Below the pieces are notes generated by a model. That model was not told the DNA's origin. It saw only the letters and a list, made by a program, of their open reading frames with translations, and made no database searches. DNA of 64,000 bases from Virgibacillus_P tibetensis. GTDB lineage: Bacteria > Bacillota > Bacilli > Bacillales > Amphibacillaceae. This document shows, one piece after another, positions 35,977-44,423 of the stretch. Each line of letters begins with the position of its first letter. Position 1 is the first letter of the stretch. Location of the stretch: the NCBI RefSeq assembly GCF_036026595.1, contig NZ_JARZFX010000001.1:372001-436000 (forward strand). Direction: 5' to 3'. Both the position numbers and the translations under genes were made by a program.

Positions 35977-36960
35977 ATGCCAGTAATGTCATATATTCAG
36001 GCAATAACTGCAGCACTGAGAGAAGAAATGCAGCGCGATGAAAAAGTATTTGTACTGGGAGAAGATGTTGGTAAAAAAGGCGGAGTATTCCGAGCTACAG
36101 ATGGTTTATACGATGAATTTGGGGAGTACCGCGTCTTGGATACACCTTTAGCTGAATCAGCTATTGCTGGAGTTGGTATCGGTGCTGCAATGTATGGATT
36201 GCGACCAGTTGCAGAAATGCAATTTGCAGATTTTATAATGCCTGCTGTTAATCAGATTATTTCAGAAGCTGCCAAGATGCGATACAGATCAAACAATGAT
36301 TGGAACGCTCCGATTACAATTCGTGCGCCTTACGGTGGTGGTGTTCATGGAGCCCTTTACCATTCACAATCGGTAGAAGCAATATTTGCTAATCAACCAG
36401 GCTTAAAAATAGTTATGCCGTCTACACCTTATGATGTCAAAGGCTTATTAAAAGCTTCTATCCGAGATAATGACCCTGTGTTATTTTTTGAGCATAAGCG
36501 AGCCTACCGTTTACTTAAAGGCGAAGTTCCAGATGAAGATTATGTACTACCAATTGGAAAAGCAGATGTGAAACGTGAAGGTTCGGATATAACGATTATT
36601 ACATATGGTCTATGTGTTCATTTTGCGCTTCAGGCTGCTGAAAAATTAGCTGAAGATGGGATTAACGCTCATATCCTTGATCTTAGAACAATTTACCCAT
36701 TAGATAAAGAAGGAATTATTGAAGCAGCGAAAAAGACTGGAAAAGTATTACTGATAACAGAAGATAATAAAGAGGGTAGTATCATCGGTGAAGTAGCTGC
36801 AATAATTGCTGAAAATTGCTTGTTCGACCTTGATGCTCCAGTCCAGCGGCTGGCCGGTCCAGATATACCATCAATGCCTTATGCACCTACGATGGAGAAG
36901 TTTTTCATGATTAACCCGGATAAAGTAGAGAAAGCGATGCGTGAACTGGCAGAGTTCTAA
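35977..36960 (+). CDS. bkdAB: Branched-chain 2-oxo acid dehydrogenase E1 beta
   Basis: Second E1 subunit, forming the alpha2beta2 tetramer. 327 residues: GEDVGKKGGVFRAT, EMQFADFIMPAVNQI, RAPYGGGVHGALYHSQSVEA and the C-terminal transketolase domain (DLRTIYPLD). It starts 15 bases after bkdAA with GGAGGGG. Confidence 0.95.
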   Translation: MPVMSYIQAITAALREEMQRDEKVFVLGEDVGKKGGVFRATDGLYDEFGEYRVLDTPLAESAIAGVGIGAAMYGLRPVAEMQFADFIMPAVNQIISEAAKMRYRSNNDWNAPITIRAPYGGGVHGALYHSQSVEAIFANQPGLKIVMPSTPYDVKGLLKASIRDNDPVLFFEHKRAYRLLKGEVPDEDYVLPIGKADVKREGSDITIITYGLCVHFALQAAEKLAEDGINAHILDLRTIYPLDKEGIIEAAKKTGKVLLITEDNKEGSIIGEVAAIIAENCLFDLDAPVQRLAGPDIPSMPYAPTMEKFFMINPDKVEKAMRELAEF

Positions 36961-37032
36961 ATACCTGCTCCAGGTGGAAGGGTATTGCTGATCAATAGAC
37001 GTTGAAATTGGAAGATAAAGGAGGAACGTGTA

Positions 37033-38301
37033 ATGGCTACAGAAAGAATTAATATGCCTCAACTTGGTGAGAGTGTTACAGAAGGGACCATTAGTTCTTG
37101 GCTTGTAAGTGTTGGTGATAAGGTAAATAAATATGATCCCATTGCTGAGGTAATGACAGATAAAGTAAATGCTGAGGTTCCTTCATCATTTACTGGAGTT
37201 ATCAAAGAATTAGTAGCTGGTGAAGGTGAAACCATCCCTGTAGGAGAACTAATGTGTTATATCGATATAGAAGGAGATTCCAGTAATGATGACGTCCCTT
37301 CAAATCAAGAGACAACAAAAACAAGTGATACATTAAGCTCAGATGCGCCTGTAGAAGATCAATCTATGAAAAAACGATATTCACCTGCAGTACTGAGAAT
37401 GGCACAGGAGAATGATATTGACCTACAACAGGTAAATGGAACTGGTCGTGGCGGAAGAGTAACTCGAAAAGATATTGAGAAGATTATTACTACTGGTGAA
37501 ATACCAAAAGCAGCTGAGCCTCAAACACAGACAGCAGATGGTAAGGAGAGTGGCCAGCAACAGCAGAAGAGCCAAAAGTCAGCACAGCCGACATCACAGG
37601 CAGGGGATATTGAGATTCCTGTCACAGGTGTACGTAAGGTAATTGCACAAAACATGGTTCGTTCCACTCAGGAAATCCCGCATGCATGGATGACTGTGGA
37701 AGTGGATGTTACGGATCTGGTCACGTATAGAAACCAAGTAAAAAATGAATTTAAGCAAAAAGAAGGCTTCGGATTAACATTTTTCGCCTTCTTTGTAAAA
37801 GCAGTTGCTCAAGCTTTAAAAGAGTACCCGCAACTAAACAGCACGTGGGCCGAAGACAAAATAATTCAGCGAAAAGACATTAATTTATCAATTGCTGTAG
37901 CAAAAGATCAGGAACTTTTTGTGCCTGTAATTAAGCACGCAGACGAAAAGACTATTAAGGGAATCGCAAAAGATATTTATGAACTAGCTATGAAAGCACG
38001 CTCAGGCAAGTTAACATCCGCAGATATGCAAGGTGGCACGTTTACCGTTAATAATACAGGTTCATTCGGCTCTATACATTCCATGGGTGTTATTAATCAC
38101 CCACAGGCTGCAATATTGCAAGTTGAATCCATTGTTAAACGGCCGGTAATTATTAACGATATGTTTGCAGCGCGGGATATGGTTAATTTGTCACTCTCAC
38201 TTGATCATAGAATTTTGGATGGCCTTGTTTGCGGACAATTTTTAGCGCGTGTTAAAGAAATTCTTGAAAATATAAACCAAGATACAACTAACGTTTATTA
38301 A
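37033..38301 (+). CDS. bkdB: Branched-chain 2-oxo acid dehydrogenase E2, lipoamide acyltransferase
   Basis: Core of the complex; transfers the acyl group to CoA. 422 residues: lipoyl domain with Lys44 in TDKVNAE, a linker, the E1/E3-binding domain (about 112-152, YSPAVLRMAQENDIDLQQV), a Gln/Ser-rich linker, and the catalytic domain ending SLSLDHRILDGLVCGQF (His and Asp). AAAGGAGG ribosome site. Last gene of the operon; the gap of 72 bases before it is larger than elsewhere in the operon. Confidence 0.95.
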   Translation: MATERINMPQLGESVTEGTISSWLVSVGDKVNKYDPIAEVMTDKVNAEVPSSFTGVIKELVAGEGETIPVGELMCYIDIEGDSSNDDVPSNQETTKTSDTLSSDAPVEDQSMKKRYSPAVLRMAQENDIDLQQVNGTGRGGRVTRKDIEKIITTGEIPKAAEPQTQTADGKESGQQQQKSQKSAQPTSQAGDIEIPVTGVRKVIAQNMVRSTQEIPHAWMTVEVDVTDLVTYRNQVKNEFKQKEGFGLTFFAFFVKAVAQALKEYPQLNSTWAEDKIIQRKDINLSIAVAKDQELFVPVIKHADEKTIKGIAKDIYELAMKARSGKLTSADMQGGTFTVNNTGSFGSIHSMGVINHPQAAILQVESIVKRPVIINDMFAARDMVNLSLSLDHRILDGLVCGQFLARVKEILENINQDTTNVY

Positions 38302-38324
38302 AGTACAGAAAATGTATTAGATGA

Positions 38325-38357
38325 AAATCGGCTAAATACTGATTTCTCTATTTCTTT
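38325..38357 (+). terminator. Weak terminator candidate after bkdB
   Basis: AAATCGG pairs with CTGATTT (one G-T) around CTAAATA, followed by a pyrimidine-rich tract. Not strong. Confidence 0.4.
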
Positions 38358-38482
38358 ATAATCGTACATTGAATAATGAGTCATCTGGTACTAGTTAGTT
38401 TGAATTGTAATATCTGTTCAAAATTGATAAGCTAAGAATAGATTTAACTATACTTTATATTATTAAGGGGATGGATGATCAT

Positions 38483-38914
38483 ATGGATTTTAACTTGTTC
38501 ATGAATGATGTAGTAGATGCTGCACGTAAAGATATAAGAGAAGCTGGCTACCAGGAGCTTACAACTACAGAGGATGTAGATCAGGCGCTGACCAAAGAAG
38601 GAACAACATTGGTCATGGTTAATTCAGTATGCGGTTGTGCCGGTGGAATTGCACGTCCAGCAGCAGCCAACTCAATACACTATGATAAGCGACCGGATCA
38701 CCTTGTTACTGTATTTGCAGGACAAGATCGCGAAGCAACAGAAAAGGCTCGTGCTTACTTCGAAGGTTACCCGCCTTCATCTCCATCTTTTGCTTTTTTA
38801 AAAGACGGCAAGATTGTGACTATGCTGGAGCGTCATGAAATTGAAGGCTATAGTGCTATGGATGTAATCGGTAAACTTCAACAGGTTTTTGATAAACATT
38901 GCGAAGAGGTCTAA
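38483..38914 (+). CDS. brxB: Bacilliredoxin BrxB (YqiW-like)
   Basis: Removes bacillithiol from mixed disulfides on proteins after oxidative stress. About 143 residues, DUF1094 family, with the CGC active site (Cys50, Cys52 in NSVCGCAGGIARPA) and the YFEGYPPSSPSFAFLKDGK region. ATG 38483 has AAGGGGATGG upstream; an ATG four codons earlier lies within that site. Next to yqjA as in B. subtilis. Confidence 0.94.
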   Translation: MDFNLFMNDVVDAARKDIREAGYQELTTTEDVDQALTKEGTTLVMVNSVCGCAGGIARPAAANSIHYDKRPDHLVTVFAGQDREATEKARAYFEGYPPSSPSFAFLKDGKIVTMLERHEIEGYSAMDVIGKLQQVFDKHCEEV

Positions 38915-38927
38915 TTCCGATGTAATT

Positions 38928-38965
38928 AAGACTTTTAGAGTTCCGATCGTTGTAAGTCTTTTTTC
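38928..38965 (+). terminator. Terminator after brxB
   Basis: AAGACTT pairs with AAGTCTT followed by TTTTT; the loop is long (about 19 bases). A second dyad (GAGGCTG…CAGCCTT-ATTTTA) follows at 38988-39030. Confidence 0.55.
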
Positions 38966-39067
38966 TTACTCGAATTAATCCAGTTTAAATGAGGCTGTCT
39001 CTATGTTAAGTAGGTCAGCCTTATTTTATTAGAGTAATGAGTTTCTGATATAAAGGAGATAGGTAAG

Positions 39068-40036
39068 GTGAAAATTGGCTATCGGACAATTAAAACCGCA
39101 GTAGGGACGCCAATTGCTATTTCGATTGCACAATTATTAGGGCTGACTAATTTCGTATCTGCAGGTATTTTAACTATACTATGTATTCAGCCATCAAGAA
39201 AAAAATCTTACTTGAGTGCATGGCACCGTTTTATTGCATGTGTAATAGCCAGTATATACTCGTTTGTACTTTTTGAAACAATTGGCTATCATCCAATTGT
39301 GATTGGAATAATGTTGTTTTTATTTATTCCAACAACTGTGCTTTTGAAAATAACGCCGGGTATAGCAACAAGCTCTGTAATTATTCTGAACTTATACAGC
39401 GCTTCCTCTATTTCGCTTACTTTTTTTATGGATCAGTTTATACTAATTATTGTGGGAATTGGTACTGGTTTACTATTGAATCTGTACATGCCAAGTCTGG
39501 ATAATAAGTTGAAAGACAAGCAAAAACAAGTCGAACATTATTTCCAAAGAATTTTATTTGAGGTTGCAGTATACATAAGAGATAAAGATATTAGCTGGGA
39601 TGGAAAAGAGATCACTAGATGTGAAGAATTATTAGAAGAAGCATCAAGCCTGGTAGAACTTGACCGTGAGAATCATTTATTACGGAATGAGCATCCGTAC
39701 AGTGACTACTTTCGGATGCGGTCACGACAGTTCAAATTGTTACAAAGAATGCTGCCACTTGTAACTAAGATACCAAACACGGGATCTATTTCGGAAAAGA
39801 TTGCACGGTTTTTCGAAGGGTTATCCGAAGGGGTACATCCGGGAAATACAGCTTCTCTATATTTAGACGAATTGGAAGAGCTGAGAAAAGAGTTTAATAA
39901 GGCAGAATTACCTTCAACACGAGAAGAGTTTGAAACGAGGGCAAATCTATTTCGTTTATTGCATGAGGTTGAAGATTATTTACAGTTTAAAGAGAAATAT
40001 AAAGAAAGTGATGTAAAAGGTAAGAAAAAACTGTAA
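39068..40036 (+). CDS. Aromatic acid exporter family membrane protein (YqjA-like)
   Basis: Likely efflux-type membrane protein of the ArAE_1 (DUF939) family; substrate not established. 322 residues: four to five membrane helices in the first 150 residues, with the family motif GILTILCIQPSRKKSY, and a helical, charged C-terminal cytoplasmic domain (about 155-322). GTG start with AAAGGAG upstream. Position after brxB matches B. subtilis yqjA. Confidence 0.85.
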   Translation: MKIGYRTIKTAVGTPIAISIAQLLGLTNFVSAGILTILCIQPSRKKSYLSAWHRFIACVIASIYSFVLFETIGYHPIVIGIMLFLFIPTTVLLKITPGIATSSVIILNLYSASSISLTFFMDQFILIIVGIGTGLLLNLYMPSLDNKLKDKQKQVEHYFQRILFEVAVYIRDKDISWDGKEITRCEELLEEASSLVELDRENHLLRNEHPYSDYFRMRSRQFKLLQRMLPLVTKIPNTGSISEKIARFFEGLSEGVHPGNTASLYLDELEELRKEFNKAELPSTREEFETRANLFRLLHEVEDYLQFKEKYKESDVKGKKKL

Positions 40037-40038
40037 AT

Positions 40039-40080
40039 TAAAAATGGACTGTGCTTAAGTCCGGCCCAGTCCATTTTTGA
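40039..40080. terminator. Bidirectional terminator between yqjA-like gene and the Prli42-like gene
   Basis: AAAAATGGACTG pairs with CAGTCCATTTTT around TGCTTAAGTCCGGCC, with A-run and T-run on either side. It lies between two convergent genes. Confidence 0.8.
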
Positions 40081-40090
40081 TTATTTACTT

Positions 40091-40228
40091 TTATATTAAA
40101 AATGCTAATCCAGCGGTTAATGAAGATAGTACCATAGCTAAAATCATAATATATATAATTACCTTTATTCTGCGTTCACGTTTTGAACTTTTTCTAGGTG
40201 CTGAATACTGTTTTTGTTTTGCAGCCAT
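40091..40228 (-). CDS. Stressosome-associated Prli42-like membrane miniprotein
   Basis: A 45-residue protein starting MAAKQKQYSAPRKSSKRE and ending with one membrane segment (RIKVIIYIMILAMVLSSLTAGLAFLI). Start ATG (40228 on the minus strand) is preceded by AAGGAGG at ideal spacing. The helix pattern IYIMILAMVLSSLTAG resembles Prli42, the single-pass miniprotein that tethers the stressosome in Listeria and is conserved in Firmicutes. The basic N-terminus is cytoplasmic by the positive-inside rule and somewhat longer than in the 31-residue Listeria protein. Coding is well supported by the ribosome site and the paired terminator; the functional name rests on pattern similarity. Confidence 0.75.
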   Translation of the reverse strand: MAAKQKQYSAPRKSSKRERRIKVIIYIMILAMVLSSLTAGLAFLI

Positions 40229-40354
40229 ATTAAATCCTCCTTTTGACCCTTTTTACTACTTATATTTTAACGTGAAAAATGACATTGGACAAGTCTTAAA
40301 AAATATTTAAAATTAAAAATAGGGAAATAATTTATTCAAATGAATGGAGGTACT

Positions 40355-42007
40355 ATGATTATGAATAATAAAAATAAAAAGTCTTCAAATAAAGAGAAAT
40401 GGGAACAGGCAGTAGAATCAACAATAAAGCGCTTTCCAGAAAGAAAAGAAACCTTCACAACTTCTTCTGATATTGAAGTTGAACGTTTGTATATTGAAAA
40501 GAAGCGTTCAGATGATCATCTGGGATTTCCAGGAGAATATCCTTATACACGCGGGATACAGCCAACCATGTACCGAAGCCGTTTTTGGACGATGCGACAA
40601 TATGCAGGTTTCGGTTCTGCTGTAGAGACGAATAAACGCTTTAGATACTTATTGGATCAAGGACAAACAGGACTCTCCGTTGCTTTTGATTTACCAACTC
40701 AGATCGGATATGATTCGGATGATGTCATGTCTGAGGGGGAAGTTGGTAAAGTAGGTGTAGCAATAGATTCATTACATGATATGGAACAATTACTGGATCA
40801 AATTCCTCTAGATAAAGTAAGTACATCGATGACAATTAATGCTTCTGCTTCTGTATTGCTTTGTATGTATATAGCAGTTGGGGAAAAACAAGGGGTACCA
40901 TTAGAAAAACTCACTGGAACGATTCAAAATGATATACTTAAAGAATACATTGCAAGAGGAACATATATCTACCCACCGAAACAATCCATGCGTTTAATAA
41001 CAAATATATTTGAATACTGTCAACATAATGTGCCAAAGTTTAATACGATAAGTATTTCCGGGTATCATATTCGGGAAGCTGGATCAACTGCTGTACAAGA
41101 AGCAGCTTTTACAATAGCTAATGGAATGGCATATGTAGATGCAGCAATTGAATCAGGAATGGATGTTGATTCGTTTGCACCAAGACTTGCATTCTTCTTT
41201 AATGCGCATAACAATTTCTTTGAAGAAATAGCTAAGTTCCGAGCAGCAAGACGAATCTGGGCAAAAATTATGAAAGAACATTATCAGGCAAAGGATCCTA
41301 AAAGTTGGAAAATGCGCTTTCACACGCAAACTGGTGGATCTACACTGACAGCACAACAGCCGGATAATAATATTGTTCGGGTTACATTACAAGCACTCTC
41401 TGCTGTGATGGGTGGAACTCAAAGTCTCCATACAAATTCTCGTGATGAAGCATTATCTTTACCTACAGAAGAATCCGCAAGAATAGCACTTAGAACCCAA
41501 CAAATAATTGCAAATGAAAGCGGTGTAGCCGATACAATTGATCCTCTGGGCGGTTCTTATTATGTTGAGGAATTAACAGATCGTATGGAAGAAGAAGTTA
41601 ATAAATATCTGGACCGTATTAAAGAAATAGGCGGTGCCGTACAGGCAGTCGAAGAAGGTTTTATGCAAAGAGAAATTCATCAGAATGCTTATGAAACTCA
41701 AAAGAATATAGAAAAAGAAAAAGAAATTATTGTTGGGCTAAATAAATTTAAAGTGGATGAAGAAGTTAACCCTGATTTATTGAAAGTCGATGAAGCTTTA
41801 GAAAAGGCACAATTAGCTTCAATAAACACTATTCGCCAGGAAAGAGACCAAGAGGCAGTAAACGAAGCATTAACTGCTTTAAAAGAACAAACAAAAATAG
41901 CGGATAGCAATCTGATACCGTATATCTTGGATGCGGTAAGATTATATGCAACGATCGGTGAAATCTGTAATGTTTTACGTGAAGAATTCGGAGAGTATAC
42001 AGGATAA
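40355..42007 (+). CDS. Methylmalonyl-CoA mutase, large (catalytic) subunit
   Basis: B12-dependent rearrangement of (R)-methylmalonyl-CoA to succinyl-CoA. About 550 residues, the length of stand-alone catalytic chains (MCM alpha/N-type) lacking the B12 domain. Motifs: PYTRGIQPTMYRSRFWTMRQYAGFG, GLSVAFDLPTQIGYDSDD, SISGYHIREAGS and RFHTQTGGSTLTAQQP. ATG 40355 has GGAGG five bases upstream; ATG 40340 precedes it and ATG 40361 is also possible. The B12-binding part is encoded by the next gene. Confidence 0.93.
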   Translation: MIMNNKNKKSSNKEKWEQAVESTIKRFPERKETFTTSSDIEVERLYIEKKRSDDHLGFPGEYPYTRGIQPTMYRSRFWTMRQYAGFGSAVETNKRFRYLLDQGQTGLSVAFDLPTQIGYDSDDVMSEGEVGKVGVAIDSLHDMEQLLDQIPLDKVSTSMTINASASVLLCMYIAVGEKQGVPLEKLTGTIQNDILKEYIARGTYIYPPKQSMRLITNIFEYCQHNVPKFNTISISGYHIREAGSTAVQEAAFTIANGMAYVDAAIESGMDVDSFAPRLAFFFNAHNNFFEEIAKFRAARRIWAKIMKEHYQAKDPKSWKMRFHTQTGGSTLTAQQPDNNIVRVTLQALSAVMGGTQSLHTNSRDEALSLPTEESARIALRTQQIIANESGVADTIDPLGGSYYVEELTDRMEEEVNKYLDRIKEIGGAVQAVEEGFMQREIHQNAYETQKNIEKEKEIIVGLNKFKVDEEVNPDLLKVDEALEKAQLASINTIRQERDQEAVNEALTALKEQTKIADSNLIPYILDAVRLYATIGEICNVLREEFGEYTG

Positions 42008-42023
42008 TAAAGGGGAGATACCA

Positions 42024-42845
42024 ATGGGGAAAATTCGTGTATTAGTAGCAAAACCAGGATTAGACGGGCATGACCGAGGAGCATTAGTAATATCTCAGGC
42101 ACTGCGGGATCACGGTATGGAAGTTATTTATACCGGGCTCCGTCAAACTCCGGTACAAATAGCTCAAGCAGCAGTGCAGGAGGATGTTGATGTCATCGGT
42201 TTATCTTCTTTGTCAGGAGCACATAATACTTTATTTCCTAAAGTTATAGACGAGCTTAGGAAGCGGGATGCAAGTGACATACCAGTAGTGGCTGGCGGAG
42301 TAATCCCAAGTGAAGACATTCCCATTTTGATAGAGAAAGGAATTAAGAAAATCTTTACAAGTGGCTCCTCCACAGAGTCTTTGGCAAACTATATTCAGGA
42401 ACTTATTGACCCAAAGAAATCTGCAGTAACACCACCAAAAAAAATTGCGCATATAGGAATAGCTGTAAAAAGTATTGATAGCGCGATCAATTTCTACACT
42501 GATTCCCTGGGAATGCATGTAGAAGCTGTGGAAGCTGTTGATTCCGAGGCTGTTAAAATTGCTTTTTTAAAAATCGGTGAATCACGGATTGAGCTGTTAG
42601 AGGCTTTAAATGATTCTTCACCAATTCAAAAATTCATTGAAAAGCAAGGGGAAGGTGTCCATCATATTGCGTTGGAAGTCGATAACATTGAGGAACGTCT
42701 AGCTCGATTAAAGAAGGAAGGACTTCCTTTGATAAACAAGGAGCCAAAACAGGGGGCACATAATAGCCAAATTGCTTTTATCCACCCAAAGGTCGCAAAT
42801 GGAGTGTTATTTGAATTATGCCAACAAGCTGAGGGAAGTGAATAG
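42024..42845 (+). CDS. Fusion: methylmalonyl-CoA mutase B12-binding subunit + methylmalonyl-CoA epimerase
   Basis: One 273-residue protein carries two activities. Residues 1-132 form the cobalamin-binding domain: KPGLDGHDRGA with Asp14-x-His16-x-x-Gly19 (lower axial His), GLSSLSGAH, VVAGGVIP and FTSGSS. A short linker (DPKKSAVTPPKK) leads to a VOC-fold epimerase (about 142-270) with its metal-ligand positions in KIAHIGIAV (His), GEGVHHIALEV (His) and GVLFELCQ (Glu). ATG 42024 follows AAGGGGAG; the frame is open 26 codons upstream over the previous gene. The order mutase, B12 domain-epimerase, PCC beta fits one pathway. The frame shows no interruption at the junction. Confidence 0.92.
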   Translation: MGKIRVLVAKPGLDGHDRGALVISQALRDHGMEVIYTGLRQTPVQIAQAAVQEDVDVIGLSSLSGAHNTLFPKVIDELRKRDASDIPVVAGGVIPSEDIPILIEKGIKKIFTSGSSTESLANYIQELIDPKKSAVTPPKKIAHIGIAVKSIDSAINFYTDSLGMHVEAVEAVDSEAVKIAFLKIGESRIELLEALNDSSPIQKFIEKQGEGVHHIALEVDNIEERLARLKKEGLPLINKEPKQGAHNSQIAFIHPKVANGVLFELCQQAEGSE

Positions 42846-42847
42846 TA

Positions 42848-44386
42848 GTGGATATTTTTGATAAGATCAATGAACTGTATGACAAACGCAGACAAGTGGA
42901 ACTCGGCGGTGGAGATGAACGAATAGAAAAGCAGCATGCTAAAGGAAAAAAGACTGCCAGAGAACGTATTGATTATCTCGTCGATAAAGGCACGTTTGTT
43001 GAGTTAAATCCATTTATTGAGGATCGCTCATCTGATCACGACCAAACTGCAAAAGGAGAGGGCGTTGTTACAGGATATGGCAAGATATGTGGCAAACCTA
43101 TCTATTTATTCGCTCAGGACTTTACGGTATATGGTGGAGCACTTGGCGAAATGCATGGGAAGAAAATTGCTGCAGTAATGGATTTAGCTGCAAAAAATGG
43201 TGTGCCATTTATTGGGTTAAATGATTCTGGGGGAGCTCGTATACAAGAAGGGGTATCCTCTCTGGATGGCTATGGGCAGGTTTTTTACCGTAACTCCATC
43301 TATTCGGGAGTAATTCCTCAGATCTCAGTAATTATGGGGCCTAGTGCTGGTGGGGCCGTATACTCTCCAGCTATTACTGACTTTGTAATTATGGTTGAAA
43401 AAACATCACAAATGTTCATCACAGGACCCAAGGTTATAGAGACTGTTACTGGTGAGAAGATCACATCTGAGGATTTAGGTGGGGCGGATATCCATAATGC
43501 TAAAAGTGGGAATGCTCATATAAAAGCGGAGAATGAGGAAGAAGCACTGGACGCGGTACGTAGATTAATTGCCTACTTGCCTGCGAATAATCAAGAAAAA
43601 GCTGCAATTATTGAATGTGATGAGAGTGAAGACTTCCGACCTGATATGACAGATATTGTACCATTTGATTCTATTAGACCCTATGATGTGAAGAAAGTTA
43701 TTAATCAGGTAGTTGATAGAGAGAGTTTTTTTGAAATTCATGAAAATTTTGCCAAAAATATAGTTGTTGGTTTTGCACGTATACAAGGGGAAACAGTTGG
43801 TTTGGTCTGTAACCAACCGAAGTACCTGGCGGGAGGTCTTGATATTGATTCAAGTGATAAAGCAGCCCGGTTTATCCGTTTCTGCGATTCGTTTAATATT
43901 CCTTTAATCACATTTGAAGATGTAACAGGATTTTTCCCGGGGGTTAAACAAGAACACGGAGGAATTATTCGCCATGGAGCGAAGATTCTTTATGCTTATT
44001 CAGAGGCAACTGTTCCCAAAATAACTGTAATTACTAGAAAAGCCTATGGCGGGGCATATGTCGCCTTAAACAGTAAATCCATAGGTGCTGATTTAGTATA
44101 TGCCTGGCCGAACGCAGAGATAGCTGTAATGGGTCCAGAAGGGGCAGCTAATATAATCTTTGCAAAAGAAATTGCTGATAGTAAGAATCCAGAAGAAACG
44201 CGTCAAGAGAAGATCGATACATACCGTGAAAAATTTGCGAATCCTTACGTAGCTGCCGGGTTGGGGATGGTGGACGATGTGATTGACCCTCGCGAGACAC
44301 GGATAAAACTTGTACAGGCTTTAGAAATGCTCTACAACAAACAGGAAGAAAGACCTAAAAAGAAGCACGGCAACATTCCTTTATAA
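42848..44386 (+). CDS. Acyl-CoA carboxylase carboxyltransferase (propionyl-CoA carboxylase beta, YqjD-like)
   Basis: Transfers CO2 from biotin to propionyl-CoA, giving (S)-methylmalonyl-CoA. 512 residues of the crotonase-like double domain. N-half GLNDSGGARIQEGVSSLDGYGQVF and GPSAGGAVYSPA, C-half FEDVTGFFPGVKQEHGGIIRHGAK and KAYGGAYVAL. GTG start two bases after the previous gene. No biotin carboxylase or carrier gene lies beside it, so it must borrow these from elsewhere. B. subtilis yqjC-yqjD has a similar epimerase-carboxyltransferase pair. Confidence 0.9.
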   Translation: MDIFDKINELYDKRRQVELGGGDERIEKQHAKGKKTARERIDYLVDKGTFVELNPFIEDRSSDHDQTAKGEGVVTGYGKICGKPIYLFAQDFTVYGGALGEMHGKKIAAVMDLAAKNGVPFIGLNDSGGARIQEGVSSLDGYGQVFYRNSIYSGVIPQISVIMGPSAGGAVYSPAITDFVIMVEKTSQMFITGPKVIETVTGEKITSEDLGGADIHNAKSGNAHIKAENEEEALDAVRRLIAYLPANNQEKAAIIECDESEDFRPDMTDIVPFDSIRPYDVKKVINQVVDRESFFEIHENFAKNIVVGFARIQGETVGLVCNQPKYLAGGLDIDSSDKAARFIRFCDSFNIPLITFEDVTGFFPGVKQEHGGIIRHGAKILYAYSEATVPKITVITRKAYGGAYVALNSKSIGADLVYAWPNAEIAVMGPEGAANIIFAKEIADSKNPEETRQEKIDTYREKFANPYVAAGLGMVDDVIDPRETRIKLVQALEMLYNKQEERPKKKHGNIPL

Positions 44387-44423
44387 TAAATATAACATTA
44401 GAAAAATCAGGAGGCTGTTTAGA

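Noticed and set aside
40077..40310. 77-codon plus-strand frame opposite the Prli42-like gene
   Set aside because: No ribosome site; it is the complement of the small minus-strand gene, which has proper signals.
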